Source: Actinomycetota bacterium (GTDB lineage Bacteria > Actinomycetota > Actinomycetes > Streptosporangiales > Streptosporangiaceae). From it: a stretch of 8,888 nucleotides of DNA. Position numbers and translations under genes: made by a program. The stretch spans positions 1 through 8,888 of the forward strand of contig PLIQ01000183.1 in the NCBI GenBank assembly GCA_003140115.1. Reading direction: 5' to 3'. Numbering within the stretch: position 1 is the first letter of the stretch; each line of letters opens with the position of its first letter. Below the pieces are notes generated by a model. It was given only the letters and a program-made list of their open reading frames with translations, had not been told where the DNA came from and searched no databases. Positions 1 to 5,130 of this stretch are shown one piece after another.

Positions 1-1
1 A

Positions 2-1042
2 CACCCGGCCTCCGCCGGGCAGGCCTCGGGCGGGCCAGCCTCGGGCGGGCCAGCCGCAGGCGGGCCAGCCTCAGGCGGGCCGACCTCGGGCGGGCCGACC
101 GAGCTCGGAGCGACCGAGATCGGGGCGTCCGGGGGCGCGCGGGGAGCGTGCGACTGCGTCACGGCTCCGCATGCGTGCGGCTTCCCTGATGGGACCAACA
201 CGGGCGTGCCGAGCGGGATGGCCCTGCGGTCGGTCCCGAGCCAGGTGTCCAGCGGGCCGGGCTGGCACTACAACGCCGCGGATGGCGACGTGGTCGTGAA
301 CGTGAACCGGACGGTGCTCAGCGGCCTGTATATCCCCTACGACCTGGTCATCGACGCGTCCGACGTGACGGTGCGGGATGTGAGGGTCATGGCCGGCGGG
401 TATTTCGGCATCAGCCTTCGGCATACCAAGGACGTCACGATCGAGGACTCCACGATCAGCGGGCAGAACCTGACCAGCGGCCGGGTCGGCGCGGCGATCG
501 ACGATATCTACGGCGACTCAACCGGGATCGTGATCAAGGACAACAATATCTCGGAATTCAGGACAGGCGTGCAGGTATCGAGCGGGCTGATAGCCGACAA
601 CTACATTCACGACCCCGGGTACATCCACGGAGATCACACCAATGGGATATATGTCGGCGGCACGACCAGGCCGCTGATGATCTACGGTAATACCATCTTC
701 AACAATCTCGGCCAGACCGACGACATCAACCTTGACGCATCGAGTTCCAAGCAAGTCGTTGCCAACAAGTCTGTGGTGGATAACCTGCTCGCGGGAGGCG
801 ACTACTCCATCTACGGCGGCGACGCCCGTAATGACCACACATCGAACATCGTCATCAAGGATAACGAGTTCGGCCAGCTCTACTATCCGAAAGGTGGCCA
901 CTACGGTCCGGCCGCCTACGTCAACCTCCGGCAGGCCGGGAACGTCTGGTCCGGGAATGTCTGGTCGGGGACCAGCCGGGCCGGCAACGCCGCCGTGTGC
1001 GGGGGCCTCCAGCCGGTTGACCTGCCGGCCGCGGCCGGCTAG
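2..1042 (+). CDS. Right-handed parallel beta-helix protein, secreted, 5'-partial
   Basis: The frame is open from the left edge to TAG at 1040-1042, giving 346 visible residues. The start and any signal peptide lie outside the window, so the internal GTG at 206 is probably not the real start. The visible part opens with a low-complexity G/P/S/A linker (residues 1-34), then a Cys-containing stretch (CDCVTAPHACGFP, 51-63) and the segment FPDGTNTGVPSG, which resembles the entry to many actinobacterial pectate-lyase-like or beta-helix domains. After it come short strand/turn repeats typical of PbH1 coils (VTVRDVRV, VTIEDSTISG, IVIKDNNIS, LIADNYIHD, MIYGNTIFNN, IVIKDNEFG). A GDHTNGIYVGG segment (about 210-220) resembles the conserved His/Asp turn of this group. 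Known beta-helix proteins include polysaccharide lyases, hydrolases and epimerases. A glycan-active role fits the locus, but I see no assignable catalytic set, so the reaction is unknown. It ends 15 nt before the GT2 gene and is probably co-transcribed with it. Confidence 0.85.
   Translation, partial: HPASAGQASGGPASGGPAAGGPASGGPTSGGPTELGATEIGASGGARGACDCVTAPHACGFPDGTNTGVPSGMALRSVPSQVSSGPGWHYNAADGDVVVNVNRTVLSGLYIPYDLVIDASDVTVRDVRVMAGGYFGISLRHTKDVTIEDSTISGQNLTSGRVGAAIDDIYGDSTGIVIKDNNISEFRTGVQVSSGLIADNYIHDPGYIHGDHTNGIYVGGTTRPLMIYGNTIFNNLGQTDDINLDASSSKQVVANKSVVDNLLAGGDYSIYGGDARNDHTSNIVIKDNEFGQLYYPKGGHYGPAAYVNLRQAGNVWSGNVWSGTSRAGNAAVCGGLQPVDLPAAAG
23..97 (+). repeat. Five tandem 15-bp repeats encoding [A/T]-[S/A]-G-G-P
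   Basis: Five in-frame 15-bp units run head to tail at 23-37, 38-52, 53-67, 68-82 and 83-97. The first is gcctcgggcgggcca; the others differ at one to three positions (gca for tcg, tca for tcg, acc for gcc, ccg for cca). They encode ASGGP, ASGGP, AAGGP, ASGGP and TSGGP, a flexible linker ahead of the beta-helix domain. Because the units are whole codons, copy number can change without a frameshift. Similar sequence may continue left of the window. Confidence 0.9.
1024..1039. repeat. Perfect 16-bp GC palindrome at the end of the beta-helix gene
   Basis: GCCGGCCGCGGCCGGC is its own reverse complement and lies directly before the TAG stop, coding for the last residues (PAAAG). It could form a hairpin in the mRNA just upstream of the GT2 start at 1058. 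No T-run follows, so it does not look like an intrinsic terminator. It may simply reflect GC-rich alanine and glycine codons. Confidence 0.6.
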
Positions 1043-1057
1043 CGCCGCGCCCTCGTC

Positions 1058-1987
1058 GTGTCAGCAGCGCTCCCCGGGCCGCCCGCCATCCTGCCCGACA
1101 TCGCGGTCGTGATCGTCAGCTACAACAGCGCTCACGTCATCGGCGATCTCCTTGATTCCCTGCCGAAGGCCCTCGATGGCCTCACGGCCGACGTCGTCGT
1201 GGTCGACAACGACTCGAGCGACGGGACCGCCGAGCTGGTGGCGACGCTGGGGGGATGCCGCGTCGTGCGCTCGCCCAATGTCGGCTACGCCGGCGGCATC
1301 AACCGCGGCGTCCGCGAGGCCGCGCCGGCCCAGGCCATCCTGGTCCTGAACCCGGACGTGCGGCTCCGCCCTGGGTCGCTTCCTCCGCTTCTCGCCGCGC
1401 TACGGGAACCCGGGGTGGGTATCGCAGCCCCGCGGGTGTTCACCCCGCAGGGAAAGCTGCACTTGTCGCTGCGGCGCGAGCCCACCCTGCCGAGGGCACT
1501 GGGCCTCACCAAAACGCGGTTGGCGGTCTTCTCCGAATTCGTCTACGGCCCGTCCGCATACACCCGGCCGTGCACCGTGGACTGGGCGCTCGGCGCTGCC
1601 TTGCTCATGTCGCGGGAATGCTACGAGGCCCTGGGCGGCTGGGACGAGACCTACTTCCTCTACTCCGAGGAGACCGACCTGTCGCTGCGGGCACGGGACG
1701 CCGGCCTGCTCACCCGGTACGAACCGCGGTCGGTCGCGGTCCACATTGGCGGGGAGTCGGGGCGCAGCCACCGGACGCACGCCATGCAGATCGTCAACCG
1801 GGTACGGCTGTACCGGCGCCGCCACGGCGCGCTCGCGTCCTGGGCCTACTACTGGCTCGTCGTGGCCAACCAGATGTCCAGGGTGCCGCGCGGGCGCCGT
1901 GAGTCCTGGCATGCGGTTGTGGCGCTGCTCAGGCCAGAGCGGCGCCCGGCCGAACTGGGCTGCTCGCATAGGCGCATGCCGCGGTAA
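1058..1987 (+). CDS. Family 2 glycosyltransferase, WbbL-like (putative rhamnosyltransferase)
   Basis: This is a 309-residue cytoplasmic-face inverting glycosyltransferase with a GT-A fold. Visible motifs are the N-terminal nucleotide-binding strand VVIVSYN (17-23), VDNDSSDGT (49-57), NVGYAGGINRG (74-84), the DXD-type metal/nucleotide site LNPDV (97-101), and the acceptor/catalytic region DWALGAALLMSR...GGWDETYFLYSEETDLSLRARDAG (175-216). In related enzymes the acidic EETD (204-207) supplies the catalytic base. This set is characteristic of the WbbL/rhamnosyltransferase branch, which transfers L-rhamnose from dTDP-L-rhamnose to a lipid-linked sugar; the rml genes nearby agree, though donor and acceptor are inferred. 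A hydrophobic helix (about 261-272) could hold it at the membrane. GTG at 1058 is the first start codon after the in-frame upstream TAG. It has no clear Shine-Dalgarno, so translation may depend on coupling to the preceding gene 15 nt away. Confidence 0.88.
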   Translation: MSAALPGPPAILPDIAVVIVSYNSAHVIGDLLDSLPKALDGLTADVVVVDNDSSDGTAELVATLGGCRVVRSPNVGYAGGINRGVREAAPAQAILVLNPDVRLRPGSLPPLLAALREPGVGIAAPRVFTPQGKLHLSLRREPTLPRALGLTKTRLAVFSEFVYGPSAYTRPCTVDWALGAALLMSRECYEALGGWDETYFLYSEETDLSLRARDAGLLTRYEPRSVAVHIGGESGRSHRTHAMQIVNRVRLYRRRHGALASWAYYWLVVANQMSRVPRGRRESWHAVVALLRPERRPAELGCSHRRMPR

Positions 1988-2062
1988 TACCGCCGGAAGA
2001 ATAGCGCCGGCCGCCTGGATTATCAGATCCTGAGGTAAAGATGTCATAGCTGTCGTAGTGTG

Positions 2063-2091
2063 GCCGACTGGCATTACACGGGCCACTCGGC
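2063..2091 (+). promoter_or_regulatory. Hairpin in the leader region of the polymerase gene
   Basis: The arms GCCGACTGGC (2063-2072) and GCCACTCGGC (2082-2091) pair over 10 positions with a single C/C mismatch, around a 9-nt loop. No T-tract follows, so it is a poor intrinsic terminator. It sits 11 nt before the GGGAG that precedes the small leader ORF, so an attenuator, a ribosome-access switch or a protein-binding dyad is possible. The function is inferred from position only. Confidence 0.45.
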
Positions 2092-2112
2092 AGAAGCGCA
2101 CGGGAGATAAGA

Positions 2113-2214
2113 ATGGCTTGGCACTGGATGGGCAGGAATGGCCGGATAAACGGGAATGACCGAATAGGCGGGAATGCCGGACATACGCCCGTTAACCATT
2201 ACGGACCGGCATGA
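2113..2214 (+). CDS. Possible 33-codon leader ORF coupled to the O-antigen ligase-like gene
   Basis: This short reading frame begins at ATG 2113, six nucleotides after GGGAG (2102-2106), a better Shine-Dalgarno than that of the downstream gene. It codes for 33 residues starting MAWHWMGRNGRI and ending in HYGPA, rich in Gly, Asn and Arg, with no membrane segment. Its TGA (2212-2214) overlaps the ATG at 2211 as ATGA, and also the next ATG at 2214. That is the usual geometry for translational coupling. The middle consists of a six-residue repeat (RNGRIN, GNDRIG, GNAGHT). I recognise no family. It may be a regulatory leader peptide whose translation delivers ribosomes to the polymerase gene, or a chance frame. 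Support is positional only. Confidence 0.4.
   Translation: MAWHWMGRNGRINGNDRIGGNAGHTPVNHYGPA
2134..2186 (+). repeat. Three imperfect 18-bp tandem repeats
   Basis: The units are aggaatggccggataaac (2134-2151), gggaatgaccgaataggc (2152-2169) and a third, one base shorter, gggaatgccggacatac (2170-2186). The shared core is GGAATG-N-CCG followed by an A-rich half. They lie inside the possible leader ORF, where they give a hexapeptide repeat, and just upstream of the polymerase start. They could be a repeated binding site or simply a repeated coding segment. Confidence 0.5.
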
Positions 2215-3548
2215 TGGGATATGGCCGGGACCCGGCCGACCTGCTGCCCGATTATGACGCTGCTGTCGGCCGCCCGCGACGCAGGATCGACGCGGTCACG
2301 CTGCTGAGCTGGTACGCGCTGCTGCTGATGGCCATACCGTCGTCCCTGGTGGTCGGGTCGTTCGGGGCGGCAGGCGCGCCCGCCGCCTTGCTGGCGATCG
2401 CCATGCTGTGCTGGTACCTGGTGGCCCGCCAGCACTCCGGCCTCGGACTGGACCGGGGCAGACAGCCGGTCCGGGTCGCCGCGACGATCTTCGCCGGCGT
2501 GTTCGTGGCGGCGTATGTATCGGCCAGCCGACATGCCGTGCCCGCCATAGCGCAGAGCGGCGCCGACCGCGGCCTCCTCGTGCTAGCGGGTTGGATTGGC
2601 GTGCTGGCGCTCGCGGCGGACGGGATCGACCAGCCTGACCGGCTGAGGACCCTCCTTCGCCGGATCGTCTTGCTCGCCACGGCCATGGCCGCGCTTGGCG
2701 CGATCGAGTTCTTCACCGGCGTGGATCTCACTAAGTACATCCTGATCCCCGGCCTGTCCGTGCATCAGCAGCTGACGGATCTTACGAGCCGCTACGGCCT
2801 GGTCCGGGTGACGGCGACGACCGCCCAGCCGCTCGAGTTCGGCGCGGTGCTGGCGATGAGCCTGCCGATCGCTCTCCATCAGGCCCGCTTCGCGCCCAGG
2901 GCGCTGCGGGTCCGCCGCTGGCTGCAGGTCGCGCTCATCACGGCGGCGGTACCGATGACCGGATCACGCTCCACCTTCTTCGGGGTCGCGGTGATCTGCC
3001 TCGTCCTCCTGCCGACCTGGCGGCTGCGCGACCGGCTTCGCGCCTGCGCGGTAGTGGTCGCCGCGCCGATCCTCGTGTGGCTGGTCAAGCCGAGCCTGGT
3101 GAGCAGTTTCGCCGCGCTCTTCGGCCATCTCGGGAACGACCGGAGCAGCCTGTCACGTGCCGATGCGTACGCAGAGGCGGTGCCGTATATCGCCGCCCAC
3201 CCGTGGCTCGGCCAGGGGTTCCAGACGTTCTTTCCGCAGACCTATTTCTTCGTCGACAACCAGTACCTGACCTCGCTGCTTGAGACCGGGATCCTCGGGC
3301 TCCTCGCCCTGGTGGGGTGCCTCGTGACGGGGTGGTTCACCGCCCGGAGCCTGCGGGCCACGGCGGTCGATGCCCGGACCCGCGACCTGGGACAGTGCCT
3401 GGCCGCCTCGATGGCGGCCGCCGCCGTGTGCTTCGGGTCGTTCGACGCGCTGTCTTTCTCGATCGCGGCCGGCCTGTTCTTCCTGCTGCTCGGCTGCGTG
3501 GGGGCGGCATGGAGACTGGGGCACGCGCAGCAGCCGGCCGGGGACTAG
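2211..3548 (+). CDS. O-antigen ligase/polymerase family membrane protein (Wzy/WaaL-like)
   Basis: The protein has 445 residues and about 11 predicted membrane segments (roughly 27-50, 53-73, 88-106, 120-137, 147-168, 208-224, 237-250, 252-268, 276-293, 350-378 and 396-436, the last probably double). Family marks are EFGAVLAMSLPIAL (209-222), GSRST (251-255) and the Wzy_C-type region RADAYAEAVPYIAAHPWLGQGFQTF (316-340), then DNQYLTSLLETGILGLL (349-365). Family members join lipid-linked glycan repeats or ligate finished glycans on the outer face of the membrane. Sequence alone rarely separates polymerase from ligase, but actinomycetes lack LPS, so a Wzy-like exopolysaccharide polymerase is the likelier role. 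The start at ATG 2211 (or 2214) follows an in-frame stop at 2193 and has no good Shine-Dalgarno of its own; the overlapping leader ORF may supply ribosomes. It ends in a CTAG shared with the convergent gene. Confidence 0.85.
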   Translation: MMGYGRDPADLLPDYDAAVGRPRRRIDAVTLLSWYALLLMAIPSSLVVGSFGAAGAPAALLAIAMLCWYLVARQHSGLGLDRGRQPVRVAATIFAGVFVAAYVSASRHAVPAIAQSGADRGLLVLAGWIGVLALAADGIDQPDRLRTLLRRIVLLATAMAALGAIEFFTGVDLTKYILIPGLSVHQQLTDLTSRYGLVRVTATTAQPLEFGAVLAMSLPIALHQARFAPRALRVRRWLQVALITAAVPMTGSRSTFFGVAVICLVLLPTWRLRDRLRACAVVVAAPILVWLVKPSLVSSFAALFGHLGNDRSSLSRADAYAEAVPYIAAHPWLGQGFQTFFPQTYFFVDNQYLTSLLETGILGLLALVGCLVTGWFTARSLRATAVDARTRDLGQCLAASMAAAAVCFGSFDALSFSIAAGLFFLLLGCVGAAWRLGHAQQPAGD

Positions 3549-4243
3549 GCCGAGTCCTGCAGATCATGAACGGCTGACCGCCCCGAGGCCCGCTCGCTTA
3601 CCCGCCGGCTCCGGACGCCTCGCGACCGATTCCTGAGCTGACGGCGGGTGAGCAGCCCGTCCAGGACGATCGGTATCCCGAAGCAGATCACGAGCAGCAC
3701 CGCGCCGACAACGACCAATGGCCGCGCCGTCTGGCTGACGCTGAGTGTCGCCTGCGGCGTGATGGAGAGCGTATCGGCGTCCACCTGGCTGTGGGCCGGT
3801 ACACCGTGCTGCAGCTGGGCAAGCTGAGTGCCGATCTGGGCGGTCACCGCCTGGAGCGTCCGCTCCACCTTGGCTGCGTGCGGGCCCGTGACCGTGACCG
3901 TCAGGACGGATCCGGTCGTCGAGGTGGTATAGGTCGGGAGCGCGACGGCGTACGAGGCGGTGAATCCCTGTGCGGCCAACTGCCTGACGGTTCCAGGTGC
4001 CATCAGTTCCCTGCTGACGGCATCGGCGGTCAGGGTCAGCGAGGGGCTGAAGCTCAGGAACGGATTGCCGCCGTTCGACGCGGAGGCCGCGCGTGATGCC
4101 AGCAGGAGCACGGTGGAAGTCGACTGGTAGGAACGCGGGATCTTTGCCGCGGCCCCGGCGGCGCCGACTATGGCCAGAATGAGCAGCACAGAGGTCAAGA
4201 TCCACCGCGCTCGCCAGATACGGACTGCTTGCCTGAGGTCCAT
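3545..4243 (-). CDS. Wzz-like chain-length/export membrane protein, no kinase domain
   Basis: Using ATG at 4243 gives 232 residues: a short cytoplasmic N-terminus, membrane helix 1 (about 14-34), an external domain (35-174), membrane helix 2 (175-197) and a basic, Arg/Ser-rich cytoplasmic tail. The IPRSYQSTSTVLLLASR strand (35-51) after helix 1 is typical of Wzz/polysaccharide co-polymerase proteins. These proteins set chain length or assist export together with a Wzy polymerase. There is no Walker A/B or tyrosine-rich tail, so no fused BY-kinase is present. The frame stays open upstream to an ATG at 4318, but 4243 is preferred. It begins at the conserved membrane-proximal MDLRQ segment and has AGGGCGGGA just upstream. 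A TATATT -10-like element (4265-4270) would lie inside the longer version. Its TAG stop overlaps the stop of the convergent polymerase gene. It is probably a paralog of the 4492-5130 protein. Confidence 0.75.
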   Translation of the reverse strand: MDLRQAVRIWRARWILTSVLLILAIVGAAGAAAKIPRSYQSTSTVLLLASRAASASNGGNPFLSFSPSLTLTADAVSRELMAPGTVRQLAAQGFTASYAVALPTYTTSTTGSVLTVTVTGPHAAKVERTLQAVTAQIGTQLAQLQHGVPAHSQVDADTLSITPQATLSVSQTARPLVVVGAVLLVICFGIPIVLDGLLTRRQLRNRSRGVRSRRVSERASGRSAVHDLQDSA

Positions 4244-4264
4244 CCATCCCGCCCTAAATACTCG

Positions 4265-4270
4265 AATATA
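4265..4270 (-). promoter_or_regulatory. Candidate -10 element for the minus-strand Wzz-like gene
   Basis: On the minus strand the hexamer is TATATT (4270 down to 4265), differing from TATAAT at one position. Transcription starting about 7 nt downstream would leave a leader of roughly 15 nt containing the AGGG Shine-Dalgarno before ATG 4243. No good -35 was seen. AT-rich islands stand out in this GC-rich window, but the call is by eye. Confidence 0.4.
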
Positions 4271-4398
4271 TGGATTTTCGCGTCGTCGGCACGGACATTT
4301 GCCGTAAAAACCGGCCATAAGGGATTGCCTTGATGAGGGGGTGCCGCTTCTCCGTCCCGAGTTTACGGATGATGAACTGCCCGTGCGTCTCGGTTCAC

Positions 4399-4404
4399 TA
4401 TAGT
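4399..4404 (+). promoter_or_regulatory. Candidate -10 element for the wzz-like/rmlC operon
   Basis: TATAGT lies in the divergent 248-bp intergenic region (4244-4491), about 90 nt before the plus-strand Wzz-like start. No convincing -35 is visible 16-19 nt upstream. The rest of the gap holds a weak hairpin (CCGCG 4437-4441 with CGCGG 4449-4453) and the AGGGAGG Shine-Dalgarno. Confidence 0.3.
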
Positions 4405-4477
4405 TGTGTCGCGCGGGCCGGTATCGGCAGCGGAGTCCGCGGTCTTCGCGCGGGCAGCGGAAAGCAGGGAGGATGCG

Positions 4478-4495
4478 ATGGCGGTGACGCGATGA
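4478..4495 (+). promoter_or_regulatory. Five-codon mini-ORF (MAVTR) with strong Shine-Dalgarno, coupled to the Wzz-like gene
   Basis: AGGGAGG at 4466-4472 is the best ribosome binding site in the window. It sits 5 nt before ATG 4478, which opens a five-codon frame coding for MAVTR and ends at TGA 4493-4495. That TGA overlaps the ATG at 4492 of the Wzz-like gene as ATGA. The Shine-Dalgarno is 19 nt from ATG 4492, too far for direct use, so ribosomes would load at the mini-ORF and reinitiate. An alternative ATG at 4473 gives only MRWR and a stop. Confidence 0.45.
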
Positions 4496-5130
4496 ATCCT
4501 CTCCAGAAGCCGAGAAAACGGCTTCGCCTGACCCTCGTGGTAGCGACGCTTCTCCTGGTCGCTGGGGCGGGCTACGACATCAAGATCAGCCCGCCTCTAT
4601 ACCTCGAGAGCGCGACAGTAGAGTTCTCCCCGCCTAAAGTCCCGAATGCCGCGAATGCCTACTATGTGTTCGCGCCGTCTCTTATCACCAGCGGCGAGGC
4701 AATGGTCCAGATCCTGATGAGCCCGTCAGTGCAAAACCAGATCGGCGCCGTCGGCCGCGGTGCCAGTGTCAACCTCGCGCTCGTCAATCTCTATAACGAG
4801 GAATATCCCAATTACGGTGTCCCGCTGGCCACCCTGACGGCGGCCTCACCGGTCGCGGCGGATACCCACCGCACGTTCGTGGTCGCGGCACGCACGCTCG
4901 GCCTGCTGCTCGCGGCACGGCAGGAGCAGGCGGGAGTCCGGCCTGGCGACCGCATCTCGGCCCGGATCCTCGGGGATAGCGGGCCCATCATCCAGACCGG
5001 CTCGCGCGTACGCGTGTTCGGCGGCCTAGCCCTCCTGGCGGCGATGGCGATCGGCTTGGCCGGGGACGGCGCCGCGAGGCGGGCGCGGGAGCCAGGTCGC
5101 AGCCCGCAGCTAGGTGACTATGACGGATGA
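4492..5130 (+). CDS. Wzz-like membrane protein, divergent paralog
   Basis: The protein has 212 residues: a basic N-terminus (MNPLQKPRKRLR), membrane helix 1 (about 12-28), an external region (29-173), membrane helix 2 (about 174-191) and a short Arg-rich tail. SPPLYLESATVEFSP (33-47) after helix 1 matches the Wzz/co-polymerase pattern. It aligns by eye with the minus-strand protein ending at 3545: F-[SA]-P-S-L (60-64 here, 65-69 there), LM-[SA]-P (75-78 here, 80-83 there), and PLATLTAASPVAADTHRTF against the SVLTVTVTGPHAAKVERTL region. There is no kinase domain. The frame runs open upstream to 4330, but that extension is Cys/Gly-rich with no family resemblance and would span the strong Shine-Dalgarno, so 4492 is chosen. 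The gene overlaps rmlC, so the two are very likely one operon. A role in chain length or export is inferred. Confidence 0.72.
   Translation: MNPLQKPRKRLRLTLVVATLLLVAGAGYDIKISPPLYLESATVEFSPPKVPNAANAYYVFAPSLITSGEAMVQILMSPSVQNQIGAVGRGASVNLALVNLYNEEYPNYGVPLATLTAASPVAADTHRTFVVAARTLGLLLAARQEQAGVRPGDRISARILGDSGPIIQTGSRVRVFGGLALLAAMAIGLAGDGAARRAREPGRSPQLGDYDG

Noticed and set aside
23..97. The tandem repeats at the left edge as a CRISPR array or mobile-element end.
   Set aside because: The units are contiguous 15-mers without spacers and in frame with a coding sequence; they encode a simple linker.
1024..1039. The 16-bp palindrome as an intrinsic terminator.
   Set aside because: No T-run follows and the next gene begins 18 nt later on the same strand.
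1040..1057. The beta-helix gene and the GT2 gene are in the same reading frame, separated by one TAG and five codons, suggesting a broken fusion or readthrough.
   Set aside because: One protein is extracellular and the other cytoplasmic, so a fusion makes no sense. Both have complete domains, and the shared frame is a one-in-three coincidence.
4244..4318. Upstream ATG (4318) for the minus-strand Wzz-like gene.
   Set aside because: It has no Shine-Dalgarno, it would place the TATATT element inside the gene, and the added 25 residues lie before the conserved start.
4330..4491. Upstream in-frame extension of the plus-strand Wzz-like gene (54 extra residues).
   Set aside because: The extension is Cys/Gly/Arg-rich with no membrane-protein character. 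It contains the candidate promoter and the Shine-Dalgarno, and the basic MNPLQKPRKR start before helix 1 is natural.
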